From MPNP01 sp026710155 (GTDB taxonomy: Bacteria; Pseudomonadota; Alphaproteobacteria; Rhodobacterales; Rhodobacteraceae), in contig OZ241737.1 in assembly GCA_965200885.1 (NCBI GenBank), positions 558,001 to 622,000 of the forward strand: a stretch of 64,000 nt of DNA, given 5' to 3'. The notes beneath the pieces are model-generated. The model saw nothing but the letters and a program-made list of their open reading frames with translations. It made no database searches and was not told the origin of the DNA. The stretch's first letter is position 1; the number at the start of each line of letters is the position of its first letter. The translations under genes and the position numbers were made by a program. This document shows, piece by piece, positions 26,564 through 35,412 of the stretch.

Positions 26564-28819
26564 TCAAAGAGCCTTTTCAAGTTTTTGAACAGGGTATTCA
26601 GAAGAAACCGAGGCGGCCTGATATCTTGAAATGCTCCTGACACATTGCTTGGATCCGACAAAACCGATCAAATCATAAAAATGCTTGAGGTGACTAACCT
26701 CGACCTCCAACAGAAAATGGAAACTTTCCAGGGTCCTCGACTCTACTATGACATTGCGGATATTTGCCTGCATCGTACCGATTGCCGTACAAACCTCACC
26801 CAAAGCTCCCGGCCGGTTTGACATGACGATATCCAGTTTTGCGGGATGGTCTATTCCATATGGTCCGGGGTGCCATTCAAGATCAATCCACCTATCGTAC
26901 TGTTTGTTCTCTTCCAGGACTTGGCAATCAAAAACATGAACCAAGACGGTATTGTCATCATTTTGGAATCCGATGATTCGATCGCCGGGAAGGGGATAAC
27001 AACAGGCTGCCATTTCGGGAAGTGTGTCCTTGTCTATTCCCAGGATCAATTGCTCGGGTCTTTCATTGGTTGGTGATGATAGTGATATGTCTGGATAAAG
27101 AACGACCAACACATCCCTTGAATTGATTTCCAGATTCCCTATTCTTCTGAGAAGTTCATCACCACTCTTGATTTTGAGTATTTCAGCTGCAGTCCGTACC
27201 GCTTTTTCAGAAAATACCTTCCCATTATCCTCAAGATAATGACGAAGGGTATTTCTGCCGTACTTAATGGCCTCATCGATCTTCAGCTCAGTTTCCAGCT
27301 CCTCAATATACCGTTGACTTTTCTTGGTCAAGGCACAGAGTTTCTTTTTTTCATCAATGTAATTATCGGGAGCTGTTATGATATTGATGACCTGGCCATT
27401 AACCACTTGATTGTCCAGTTGAACCACTTCACCATCAATGGTGGCGCTGATGGCCCTGTTGCCCAGATCCCTGTTCAGTTCATAGGCATAATCCAATATT
27501 GTTGCATTCTTGGAAAGCCAGACAACCTCAAAGGAAGGTGTATAACAGAACACACTACGGGTGTTGATTTCTTCCCTGAGGTGATCCAAAAAATCCAGCT
27601 TGTCGGAACTTTCCGTCAAAACATTGTCCAGTTTCTGTTTCCAAACCGATGAATTGACCATGTAGGGGTTGGCCATTTGAACCCCCTCCTTGTACTGCCA
27701 ATGGTTGGCAATGCCTGTCTCGGCAACCTCATGCATCAACCTTGTTCTGATCTGGAACTCAACGCGGTGTTCCGTATCATAGGCCACTGTCGTATGGACT
27801 GACCGATAACCATTCGGCTTGGGATGGCTGATGTAATCCTTGAACCTGTTTGGCAGGGCTTGCCATTTATTGTGAATGGCACCAAGGGCAACATAGACAT
27901 CATCCTCTATTCTGGTAATGATCCTGATGCCATAAAGATCGAATATGGAAGATATTTTCTTGCGTCCAGTTCTCATTTTTCGCCAAACGGAATAGGGCAG
28001 TTTTTCCCTACTTTCGATTTTGACTCCCGTCAAACCCTTTTGGAGTAACATTCGTTCCAGCTGCGTAGTGATTTGATCCACCAATGGTTCCGCAGAAACA
28101 TTTTTTTGTTCATCCGTCCACCTCAATTCCTCAATATATTTCACCACCGATTGGCGGGCTCTTGGATACAGGATTTCAAAGGCTAGGTCCTCTAATTCAT
28201 CATGCCACGCCCTCAGTCCCAGAAGTTCGGCAATCGGGGCATAAAATTCCATGGTTTCCTTAGCCTTGAAACGCTGTTTGGCCGGGGAAAGATGTCCAAT
28301 GGTCTGAAGGTTGTGAAGGCGGTCGGCAAGTTTTACCAGGATAACCCGGTCATCCTTGGCCACAGCCACAATGAGTTTTTGAACATTGGCAGCCTGTTTT
28401 TGTACGGTTGGATCAAGGTTCAATTCGGTTATTTTGGTTACACCATCCACGATACCGGCTATTTCATGTCCGAATTTCTTCTGAATGCTTTTGTATACGA
28501 CCCCTTCGGTATCCTCGATTGAATCATGCAGCAATGCCGCAATTATGATGTCGGAGTGGAGCTGTTTGTCAGCAAGGATATTGGCTACGGCAACCAGATG
28601 TGTGAAATAGGGCTCACCAGATTTCCTTTTCTGGTCTTTATGGCATTCAAAGGCGAAGTAATAGGCTTCTCTAACCTTCTCGGTATCAGGATGGGCCTCA
28701 TAGCAGAATATTTTCGTTAATAACTCTTCCAGGACTTTATCCCAGTCATACTCAATGGTGTTGTCACCATGGGTAATTTTATTTTTCTCCGTCCTCGTCA
28801 CTAAGACTGCCCATATCAT
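26564..28819 (-). CDS. spoT: RelA/SpoT-family (p)ppGpp synthetase/hydrolase
   Basis: About 751 residues. The HD hydrolase domain is intact (AALLHDSIEDT, about 96-106 from the longest start), the synthetase domain has the G-loop region with DYISHPKPNGYRSVHTTV, and TGS and C-terminal ACT domains follow (RPGALGEVCTAIGTMQANI). It is therefore a bifunctional Rsh protein. The start is unclear: TTG 28825, ATG 28819 and GTG 28801 all overlap the rpoZ 3' end and none has a strong ribosome-binding site. Co-transcribed with rpoZ, the common arrangement. Confidence 0.92.
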   Translation of the reverse strand: MIWAVLVTRTEKNKITHGDNTIEYDWDKVLEELLTKIFCYEAHPDTEKVREAYYFAFECHKDQKRKSGEPYFTHLVAVANILADKQLHSDIIIAALLHDSIEDTEGVVYKSIQKKFGHEIAGIVDGVTKITELNLDPTVQKQAANVQKLIVAVAKDDRVILVKLADRLHNLQTIGHLSPAKQRFKAKETMEFYAPIAELLGLRAWHDELEDLAFEILYPRARQSVVKYIEELRWTDEQKNVSAEPLVDQITTQLERMLLQKGLTGVKIESREKLPYSVWRKMRTGRKKISSIFDLYGIRIITRIEDDVYVALGAIHNKWQALPNRFKDYISHPKPNGYRSVHTTVAYDTEHRVEFQIRTRLMHEVAETGIANHWQYKEGVQMANPYMVNSSVWKQKLDNVLTESSDKLDFLDHLREEINTRSVFCYTPSFEVVWLSKNATILDYAYELNRDLGNRAISATIDGEVVQLDNQVVNGQVINIITAPDNYIDEKKKLCALTKKSQRYIEELETELKIDEAIKYGRNTLRHYLEDNGKVFSEKAVRTAAEILKIKSGDELLRRIGNLEINSRDVLVVLYPDISLSSPTNERPEQLILGIDKDTLPEMAACCYPLPGDRIIGFQNDDNTVLVHVFDCQVLEENKQYDRWIDLEWHPGPYGIDHPAKLDIVMSNRPGALGEVCTAIGTMQANIRNVIVESRTLESFHFLLEVEVSHLKHFYDLIGFVGSKQCVRSISRYQAASVSSEYPVQKLEKAL

Positions 28820-29153
28820 CTTCAAATGGGTTAAAGGAAAAATCCCTGGTTCCCTTTATGCCACCATAATCCGAGGAATCCAATCCCAATTGGAAGTTGA
28901 ACTCCTCTTCATCAAGAGGTGGTGTTTCAGCATGTTTCTGGTGTTTGTATACAGCTCTTTGGTGAAGTGAATCTACCGGTTGTGTTCCCTCGGCGATTTC
29001 TCTCAGGGCAACAACCGTATGTTTGTCATTTTCCAACTCAACGGTTGGATAATCACCATTTGACAATTCCTTTGCCCTTTGAGCCGCCAGCATAACCAGC
29101 TTGAACCTGTTTGGTTCCTTTTCAATACAATCCTCTGTGGTGACACGAGCCAT
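28779..29153 (-). CDS. rpoZ: RNA polymerase omega subunit
   Basis: 124 residues. MARVTTEDCIEKEPNRFKLVMLAAQRAKEL (given in part) is the omega signature, followed by VVALREIAEGT. The C-terminal tail of about 45 acidic residues is a common alphaproteobacterial extension. It overlaps the relA/spoT 5' end and is divergent from ispH across about 300 bases. Confidence 0.95.
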   Translation of the reverse strand: MARVTTEDCIEKEPNRFKLVMLAAQRAKELSNGDYPTVELENDKHTVVALREIAEGTQPVDSLHQRAVYKHQKHAETPPLDEEEFNFQLGLDSSDYGGIKGTRDFSFNPFEDDMGSLSDEDGEK

Positions 29154-29451
29154 CTGGAAACTCCAAATTATTCCTTACAAATTCTTACCTCCAATATATG
29201 CGAAAAACCTTTTTTTACAACCTGCCAAAGGCCATGCCATTTATTTTTGTTATGGTCAATACACGTTCAGGCAAGCCCTTGAAACTACATTTCGAAAAAG
29301 ATTTTTACCCTGGTTGGCAGAAATCGTTCCTGATGGCTTGAATAACTTTTGAAGCCTGAAAAAGAACTTGAACAATTTTTTTCTTTCATTTTTAAATATA
29401 TCAACTAACCTGTAAATAACCATTTACACTGATGTAGAGATAAAAAACCTA

Positions 29452-30408
29452 ATGATTACACCTTCCGAAAAGCAAGATCTGGATCTTTACCTGATTTCCC
29501 CGAGAGGGTTCTGTGCAGGTGTGGAGAGAGCGGTCGAAATTGTCGAACAATCCCTTGTCAAATGGGGCCCTCCCGTTTATGTCAGGCATGAAATCGTCCA
29601 TAACAAGTTTGTTGTGGATACCCTTAGGGCAAAAGGTGTTGTCTTTGTCAAGTCACTGGACGAGTGTCCCGATGACCGTCCAGTCATTCTATCAGCCCAT
29701 GGTGTGGCCCAATCGGTAATCAAGAAGGCAAAAAACCGCAATCTCAAGTTTTTTGATGCCATCTGCCCTCTGGTTTCAAAGGTTCATGTTGAAATCCAGA
29801 GAAATCACAAGGAAGGATTACAGAATGTGATGATAGGTCATGCCGGTCACCCGGAAACACTGGGAACCTTGGGACAGTTGCAATCTGGTGAAATTCACCT
29901 CGTTGAAACGGTTGACGATGTTGGCAAGCTCAATCCGATTGATCCTGACAAAATGGCTTTTGTAACCCAGACGACCCTTTCAGTTGATGATATAGCCCCG
30001 ATCATCGTTGCCCTTAAAGAAAGATTTCCAAATATCAAGGGACCACACAAGTCTGACATTTGCTATGCCACCACCAACCGCCAGGAAGCTGTAAAGAAGG
30101 CTGCTCCATTTATTGAATGCCTATTTGTCATAGGCAGCCCCAACTCGTCCAACACCAAGCGCCTGGTAGAGGTCGGCATGCAATCCGGTTGTGCCTTTTC
30201 CCTGCTCATTTCAGGCCCCGATGAAATGGATTTGAATTTTATCAAGCGATTTAAAACCATTGGACTTACATCAGGTGCCAGTGCACCCGAAATTCTCGTT
30301 ACGAGATGTCAGGATTTCCTCAACAATCACTTCAATCTGAATTTTGTTTCGCTTGAAACGATCAAGGAGAATGTAACCTTCAATTTGCCCAAGGAATTGC
30401 GAACATAA
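29452..30408 (+). CDS. ispH: 4-hydroxy-3-methylbut-2-enyl diphosphate reductase
   Basis: Iron-sulfur enzyme for the last step of the MEP isoprenoid pathway. 318 residues with cluster cysteines in SPRGFCAGVERAVEIV (about residue 23), AICPLVSKVH (about 105) and a C-terminal cysteine in the DICYATTNRQEAV region (about 204); TSGASAPE lies near the end. Complete and of normal length. The next gene, RNase H, follows by 31 bases, as often in alphaproteobacteria. Confidence 0.95.
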   Translation: MITPSEKQDLDLYLISPRGFCAGVERAVEIVEQSLVKWGPPVYVRHEIVHNKFVVDTLRAKGVVFVKSLDECPDDRPVILSAHGVAQSVIKKAKNRNLKFFDAICPLVSKVHVEIQRNHKEGLQNVMIGHAGHPETLGTLGQLQSGEIHLVETVDDVGKLNPIDPDKMAFVTQTTLSVDDIAPIIVALKERFPNIKGPHKSDICYATTNRQEAVKKAAPFIECLFVIGSPNSSNTKRLVEVGMQSGCAFSLLISGPDEMDLNFIKRFKTIGLTSGASAPEILVTRCQDFLNNHFNLNFVSLETIKENVTFNLPKELRT

Positions 30409-30439
30409 TTGCCCCCGGTCACATTTCCTGACACCTCAA

Positions 30440-31342
30440 ATGACAAGAGCCCTGATTTCAGTCAAGTACCATGCAGGCAAGGGTGTAGGGCACTGGTCAA
30501 TTCGGATCAATTCACAATCCAACAATTCCATACAATCAACCAAGAAACTCACCGGGTCATTTGAAACTTCCTCCCCTCGAGAGGTTTATTTGTTGGCGGG
30601 CATCACCACCCTGTCCACATTACCCGAAGGAAACGAAGTGATTGAGGTGTCCATTGACAACTCGTATATTTTGGATGGTCTCGAAACTAAGACCAACAAC
30701 CGAATCAATGAAAACCCACTGCCTTTATTCGACGACCAGAGTCTTGTCAATCAACTTTGGAATACCCTGTACTATTTGAATTCAAGGAGAAACATCTCCT
30801 GGCAACTTTCCAATAACAAGGAAGTTGGAATCAAAAGCGGACCTTCAACAAACCCAAAGGGTACAATCAATATACCACTAACCAGCAACACTAAATTCGC
30901 TGCCTATACAGATGGTTCCTGTCTTGGCAACCCGGGCAAAGGTGGCTGGGGTGTGGTTGTTGAAGCCTGGTCTGATGGGCAATTGAAGCAGACCTATGAA
31001 ATGTCGGGCTTCGAAGAACATACGACAAACAATCGCATGGAAATAACCAGTGCCATTAAGGTTCTAGAAAATCTCCCTGAAAATTCTGATGTTACAATTT
31101 TTTCGGATAGCAAATACCTGATTGGAGGAATTACAGAATGGTTGGGCAAGTGGAAGTCCAATAACTGGAAATTGACCTCTCGGAGACCAGTACAGAACAA
31201 GGAATTATGGCAAAAACTTGATGAGAATTCTTCAAGGCACTGTGTTAAATGGAAATGGGTCAAGGGGCACCATAAAAATGAAGGTAATAACCGGGCAGAC
31301 AAATTGGCAAATACCGCCGCAAAAGGAAATCATGGTATTTGA
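30440..31342 (+). CDS. rnhA: Ribonuclease HI with an extra degenerate RNase H-like N-terminal domain
   Basis: The C-terminal half (from about residue 152) is a full RNase HI: D158 in AAYTDGSCLGNPG, E201 in NNRMEIT, D223 in FSDSKYLIGG, H277/H278 in KGHHKNEGNN and D287 in NRADKLAN. The first 85 residues look like a decayed second copy: GVGHWSIRI, SSPREVYLLAGITTL and VSIDNSYILDGL line up with GKGGWGVVV, NNRMEITSAIKVL and FSDSKYLIGGI, but the first catalytic Asp is lacking. A linker of about 65 residues separates them. RNase HI is usually about 150 residues; this one is 300. It cleaves RNA in RNA-DNA hybrids. Confidence 0.88.
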   Translation: MTRALISVKYHAGKGVGHWSIRINSQSNNSIQSTKKLTGSFETSSPREVYLLAGITTLSTLPEGNEVIEVSIDNSYILDGLETKTNNRINENPLPLFDDQSLVNQLWNTLYYLNSRRNISWQLSNNKEVGIKSGPSTNPKGTINIPLTSNTKFAAYTDGSCLGNPGKGGWGVVVEAWSDGQLKQTYEMSGFEEHTTNNRMEITSAIKVLENLPENSDVTIFSDSKYLIGGITEWLGKWKSNNWKLTSRRPVQNKELWQKLDENSSRHCVKWKWVKGHHKNEGNNRADKLANTAAKGNHGI

Positions 31343-31442
31343 AAAACCATCCGCTGAAAATTCATATGATCGTCACATCAATCTTGGTTTCTATTTTGAT
31401 AACTATTCACCCCTTTCTCTGTAATGCTACCGTATCCACACA

Positions 31443-31450
31443 TCTTTTTT
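31443..31450. repeat. Target-site duplication, left copy
   Basis: TCTTTTTT immediately left of the transposon, identical to the 8 bases immediately to its right (34023-34030). Confidence 0.88.
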
Positions 31451-31473
31451 GGGAATTATATACATAAATAAAA

Positions 31474-32082
31474 TCAAATTATGAATGTAGGACCGTTTTC
31501 AAATAAATACTCTGGAATTGTCCACCAAATTTGCCAACTCATGTTCGGAGTAAGCTTGAAAATTACACCTTGATTGTTCGTTTGATAATAACTTGTTCCT
31601 CTATGCTCCCAATTATCTGGATAAAGTCCTGTTAATACTTCTGAATCTATATGCCGCATAGTATATTCATGACTTAAACCCTGATCATCATCCAATCTGC
31701 GATATGATACTGAAATAATTTCTGCGGGTCTATGGTTTAGATATTCTGTAATTGCTTCAAAGTCACCATCAAAACGAGTTAACCTGTGTCCTGAAATAGT
31801 TAAAATCTGGTGATTAACATTTCTAGGTCGTGTCACTTTTCCTGATTTAATTTGTAATGGAATGTCTCGTCCATTTATTCTTACAGTTATATCTGCCTGG
31901 TCATCATGTCCTGCTTCCCTCCAAAGAGCATGATGTCCAGTTGCAGGATCAGAGTTGATTGCTCTCCAAATCAACTCTTCCAATTGCCAACCAGAACATC
32001 GTGATCCGGTGAATAAATCATGAAAACCAGTTAAGTCATTTCTAAATGATTGGAGCATTCTAGGAGTTAATCTGTAAGGCAT
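31474..32082 (-). CDS. Probable restriction endonuclease (QxK-type PD-(D/E)XK)
   Basis: 202 residues, no family recognised directly. Residues 60-82 read as a nuclease core: D64 in QADITVRI, then Q77-x-K79 in PLQIKSGK, i.e. D-x12-QxK, the QxK variant seen in Mrr-like PD-(D/E)XK nucleases. An acidic helix (E35, E36 in WQLEELIWRA) precedes it, as the first helix of that fold often does. The gene overlaps the methyltransferase gene by 23 bases and ends 24 bases from the transposon's left end. By context it is the cognate endonuclease. Cleavage has to be shown; a modification-dependent nuclease is an alternative. Confidence 0.65.
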   Translation of the reverse strand: MPYRLTPRMLQSFRNDLTGFHDLFTGSRCSGWQLEELIWRAINSDPATGHHALWREAGHDDQADITVRINGRDIPLQIKSGKVTRPRNVNHQILTISGHRLTRFDGDFEAITEYLNHRPAEIISVSYRRLDDDQGLSHEYTMRHIDSEVLTGLYPDNWEHRGTSYYQTNNQGVIFKLTPNMSWQIWWTIPEYLFENGPTFII

Positions 32083-33007
32083 ATTGCTTCATCCACTTTT
32101 CTGCAAATTCTATATATAGAGGGTTGATTTCAATGCCTCTATACTCGCAACCAAGTTGATTCGCAACAATACACTCCGAACCCGATCCAGCAAAGGGAAT
32201 TAAAACCCTGCCTGTTTCTCCTTTGACAATTCTTGATCTGATTAACTTTTCGGTTAATTTCATTGGTTTTTGTGTCGGATGCTTAAGGATTTCGGCTTCT
32301 CTGTGGTTTTTCATTTCGCTGGGTGGATATACCTTTTTGTTGTCCATCCTCATAAACCATCTTTCACTTGCACCTGCTCCTCCTGCCAAAGCGGGAATCT
32401 TGATAACATCCCTAGGTAACGCACCCTTTGGATTCGCTTTGTACCTTGTTTTTTTTCCTTTTGTTCCCCCAAATCTTGAAGGGGTACCCTTACGAATTTT
32501 CCCAGCTGAATTGTTAAGATAAGTTTCTGTATAAGGTTCCCTGATCTGGTCTATTTCCAAATCAGGTCTCTTTTCAGTTTTCCAAAGAGCAAGTATTGAT
32601 TCATGTGATCTTTGCCAAAATTTCAATGACGGCACTGCCTTGTTTGTATAATGCCAAATCAACCATCTTTGTTGGTTTATTGGATATTGTGTTGAAATTT
32701 GTGACAGAATTTCAGAAAAGCCGTAAACATAGATAATTCCATCATCTTCAAGCAATCGAAAGCATTGATGAAGCCAATCCTTTGACCATTCAACATATTC
32801 TTCCAATGGCATGAAGTCATTGTTGTTTCCAAAATCCTTGCCAATGTTATATGGAGGATCAGCAATGACCACATCAAACCTGATATCAAATGGTTGGTCT
32901 CTCAATACATTGATAACATCACCCTTGATAATCCCAGATTCAAAAAATGACTTGGTTGAACCTGATAGCAGTTGATCAAAACTGATACCATTGAACATAT
33001 CAGTCAT
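32060..33007 (-). CDS. DNA methyltransferase, beta-class (N4-cytosine or N6-adenine)
   Basis: 315 residues. The catalytic motif IV is DPPYN (50-54) and the SAM-binding motif I, FAGSG (272-276), comes after it, with HPTQKP (243-248, motif X region) between. This order defines beta-class amino-methyltransferases. A variable middle part (about 160-235, rich in K, G, R) likely contains the target-recognition region. ATG overlaps the transposase stop by 4 bases. It would protect host DNA from the neighbouring endonuclease. Adenine versus N4-cytosine cannot be decided from the motif alone. Confidence 0.88.
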   Translation of the reverse strand: MTDMFNGISFDQLLSGSTKSFFESGIIKGDVINVLRDQPFDIRFDVVIADPPYNIGKDFGNNNDFMPLEEYVEWSKDWLHQCFRLLEDDGIIYVYGFSEILSQISTQYPINQQRWLIWHYTNKAVPSLKFWQRSHESILALWKTEKRPDLEIDQIREPYTETYLNNSAGKIRKGTPSRFGGTKGKKTRYKANPKGALPRDVIKIPALAGGAGASERWFMRMDNKKVYPPSEMKNHREAEILKHPTQKPMKLTEKLIRSRIVKGETGRVLIPFAGSGSECIVANQLGCEYRGIEINPLYIEFAEKWMKQYALQINS

Positions 33008-33939
33008 TTGGTCAACTCCGCATAAGGCAATCTCTTGTTGTCAGTATAGCGACACAACCAACCGATTCTTTCACTCAAATGGTTCTTGACACTGCCCTCG
33101 TTCAATCTGAATGCAACTTCATTCACATAACGCCCGAGATGCTTCGGACTTACATGGTGCCAAGTGCCATAAACCCCTCTCTTGAGCAAAGCCCAAGTTG
33201 ATTCGATTCCATTTGTATGGGTATTGCCTATGACATACTCACCAATACTATGCTTGACAGTCTTGTGATTGTAATTGAGTTTTTTTAATCCGATGTAGGA
33301 ATTGTGATCATCACTGCAAACCATTGAACCCTTTTCAACATGCTTTTCTATCTCCCCCTGCAATGTTTCCTTGCCTGTGCTTGATACGGTCTTGGCGATG
33401 ACCTTTCCATCCCTTTGCCTCATTCCCAAGACCGCGGTTTTTCCAACGGTTCCCCGTCCCTGCTTGGTCTTCCTTGATTCGTGCTTGTTTGCTTCCTTCC
33501 CGCCTACATAGGTCTCGTCGATCTCAACCATCCCATCCAGTTTGAAATTACCGGTGGTGTTGTGGCCGCAAGCCTCCTTGAGCCGTTGCATCATGAACCA
33601 AGAGGTTTTTTGCGTAACTCCCAATTCCTTAGCCATTTGCAAACTGGATATACCTTTTCTAGATACAGTCAGTTTATACATGGCATAAAGCCAAACGCTT
33701 ACCTTGATATTACTGGCGTGCATTACGGTATTCGTTTTACAACTAAATACCTTCCTGCATTTTGATTCCCTGCAATGGTAATAATATTTTCTGGTTTTAT
33801 GTTCGTAGGTATCGGTTGAGCCACAACAAGGACAATGCCGACCAGTTGGCCATCTGTTTGCCTCAAAGAATTTAACAGCCTTGTCTTCATCATTGAAAAC
33901 TGCTAAAAATTCCATCCCACTGATTGTTGTTTTACTCAT
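33004..33939 (-). CDS. IS1595-family (ISXO2-like) transposase
   Basis: 311 residues from ATG 33939, which has AAGGAGA 6 bases upstream; the longer frame to 33963 lacks this. N-terminal zinc ribbon (C36-x2-C39 in HCPCCG, C56 and C61), a helix-turn-helix (about 95-120), then the DDE-type catalytic core: D141 in VEIDETYVGG, D210/D211 in VCSDDHNSY, and N243/E246 in HTNGIESTWALLKRG. The HxNGIES(T/F)W block is diagnostic of ISXO2-like transposases. Complete, therefore probably active. Confidence 0.93.
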   Translation of the reverse strand: MSKTTISGMEFLAVFNDEDKAVKFFEANRWPTGRHCPCCGSTDTYEHKTRKYYYHCRESKCRKVFSCKTNTVMHASNIKVSVWLYAMYKLTVSRKGISSLQMAKELGVTQKTSWFMMQRLKEACGHNTTGNFKLDGMVEIDETYVGGKEANKHESRKTKQGRGTVGKTAVLGMRQRDGKVIAKTVSSTGKETLQGEIEKHVEKGSMVCSDDHNSYIGLKKLNYNHKTVKHSIGEYVIGNTHTNGIESTWALLKRGVYGTWHHVSPKHLGRYVNEVAFRLNEGSVKNHLSERIGWLCRYTDNKRLPYAELTK

Positions 33940-34022
33940 GATTTTCTCCTTAACTACACACACTATATAGGATAGTTAATAAATAAGTCAAGGAAAAATT
34001 TTAACTATTGTATATAATTCCC

Positions 34023-34030
34023 TCTTTTTT
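34023..34030. repeat. Target-site duplication, right copy
   Basis: TCTTTTTT immediately right of the transposon end, identical to 31443-31450. Confidence 0.88.
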
Positions 34031-34360
34031 CCAGTCTGGTCCTGCCCCTTGCCCGACGATGTGGTCACCATCCCTTGAAGAACGTTGCATGGCCCGGTTG
34101 CCATGTTCCGGGGATTGTACCGATTCCGGCCATTCGGCTGGAACGCGACCTGGCAGGAAATGTGTGAATCTGGTAGCCCTGTAATGAAGATGTAGTTCAG
34201 GCAAGAATTCCAACCAATGCCATGGCCTTATACACTCTACACTCCAGGTAACAATTGGACTTGACTTTCAGGAAGCCAACACAACAATCAGATTGCTTGA
34301 GATATTGAATAATTTGATACCTGATTAATTGCAACCCAAGTTGAAAAGAAGGGCATTGTC
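34031..34360. other. Intergenic stretch, no gene recognised
   Basis: 330 bases between the transposon and the nucleosidase gene, G+C-richer in its first half (34031-34200). A leftward open frame exists there but its composition gave no recognisable protein. It may be remnants of a gene or flanking DNA of older insertions. The nucleosidase promoter should lie near 34280-34340. Confidence 0.4.
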
Positions 34361-35377
34361 ATGGCGGATATGGAAGGTGTTAAAATGTCCACAAGTAATA
34401 ATGAATTTGAACTGGGAATTGAGAAGGATCGGAAAATAACCAAGAATACCCTTCGGTATGGGTCGAACAGATTCACAGCTGATATGGTGATGCTGATAAT
34501 TACCACGATATTAGTTGTACTCGCACCAGTTGCCCGGTCTGAAGAATTGATGGGTGAAAGAATTGCAGTCGTGTCAGCGTTTGCACCAGAGCTCGAGATA
34601 CTTAAATCCGAGATTGAAGACGGATCAGTTCACCACATAAACGGAATTGAGTTCACAACCGGTGTTCTTGAAGGGCAGGATGTCGTGCTTTTCCTGAGTG
34701 GCATCAGCATGGTGAATGCAGCCATGACCATACAACTTGCCTTAGACCAATTCAACATTCGTAGCATCGTATTATCAGGAATCGCCGGTGGAGTGGATCC
34801 ACAATTCGACATCGGCGATGTCATCATTGCCGAACAATGGGGACAGTATCTGGAGATGGTCTTTGCCCGCCAGATTGAAGAAGGCTGGGAAACCTTGCCG
34901 TTTTTTGAGTATCCCTATGGAAATTTTGGAATGATGTTCCCAAGATCTGTCACCGTGATTCGGGAGGGATTGGATGTGCCCGAAACAAGATTCTGGTTTC
35001 CTGCCGATCAGGTACTGCTTGAAAAAGCTCTTCAAGCGGCTGGAAGCATAGTCCTGGAGCGATGTACTGATGAAGGCCTATGTCTCCCTGAAACTCCGAG
35101 GATTTCAGTGGGAGGTTCCGGCGTTTCAGGTGGAGCTTTTATCGATAACACCGAGTTCCGCAAATACACACTCGAGACATTTGGCGCACAGGTTCTCGAC
35201 ATGGAGAGTGCCGCCGTTGCACATGTGGCATGGGCCAACGATGTTCCGTTCCTTGCTGTCCGAAGTCTGGCAGACCTTGCCGGCGGCAGCGGCAAGGCCA
35301 ACCAAATGGAAGTGTTCATTCAATTGGCAGCCGTTAACGCTGCCAAAGTTGTCAAGGCACTTCTGCAGGAAATGTAA
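34361..35377 (+). CDS. MTA/SAH nucleosidase-like phosphorylase with membrane/signal segment
   Basis: The C-terminal 290 residues match the MTA/SAH nucleosidase (PNP/UDP superfamily) fold: RIAVVSAFAPELEIL at the start, FLSGISMVNAAM, VLSGIAGGVD, and the purine/ribose site LDMESAAVAHVAW near the end. Before it there is a hydrophobic stretch (VMLIITTILVVLAPVARSEE, about residues 43-63) that looks like a signal peptide or anchor, so the enzyme may act in the periplasm. The true start is uncertain: ATG 34361, ATG 34385 (with GGAAGG upstream) and ATG 34484 (which would put the signal segment at the N-terminus). Substrate unknown. Confidence 0.72.
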   Translation: MADMEGVKMSTSNNEFELGIEKDRKITKNTLRYGSNRFTADMVMLIITTILVVLAPVARSEELMGERIAVVSAFAPELEILKSEIEDGSVHHINGIEFTTGVLEGQDVVLFLSGISMVNAAMTIQLALDQFNIRSIVLSGIAGGVDPQFDIGDVIIAEQWGQYLEMVFARQIEEGWETLPFFEYPYGNFGMMFPRSVTVIREGLDVPETRFWFPADQVLLEKALQAAGSIVLERCTDEGLCLPETPRISVGGSGVSGGAFIDNTEFRKYTLETFGAQVLDMESAAVAHVAWANDVPFLAVRSLADLAGGSGKANQMEVFIQLAAVNAAKVVKALLQEM

Positions 35378-35412
35378 TGGAATTGGTATGTCAATCCTCC
35401 GAAACCTTAAAA

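Larger units (their letters stand above)
31451..34022. mobile_element. IS1595-family transposon carrying a restriction-modification pair
   Basis: 2,572 bp. Left end GGGAATTATATACATA (31451 on) and right end, in reverse complement from 34022, GGGAATTATATACAAT: 14 identical terminal bases, with looser AT-rich similarity beyond. The flanking 8 bases TCTTTTTT are identical on both sides, and 8-bp duplications are typical of IS1595-family transposition. All three genes inside read leftward: transposase, DNA methyltransferase (4-base overlap) and a probable restriction endonuclease (23-base overlap). The perfect duplication and open genes suggest recent insertion. Passenger genes are known in some IS1595-family members; a complete R-M pair is unusual. 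Confidence 0.88.

Noticed and set aside
34001..34213. Leftward 70-codon open frame beside the transposon
   Set aside because: It runs across the transposon end and target duplication and has no recognisable product.
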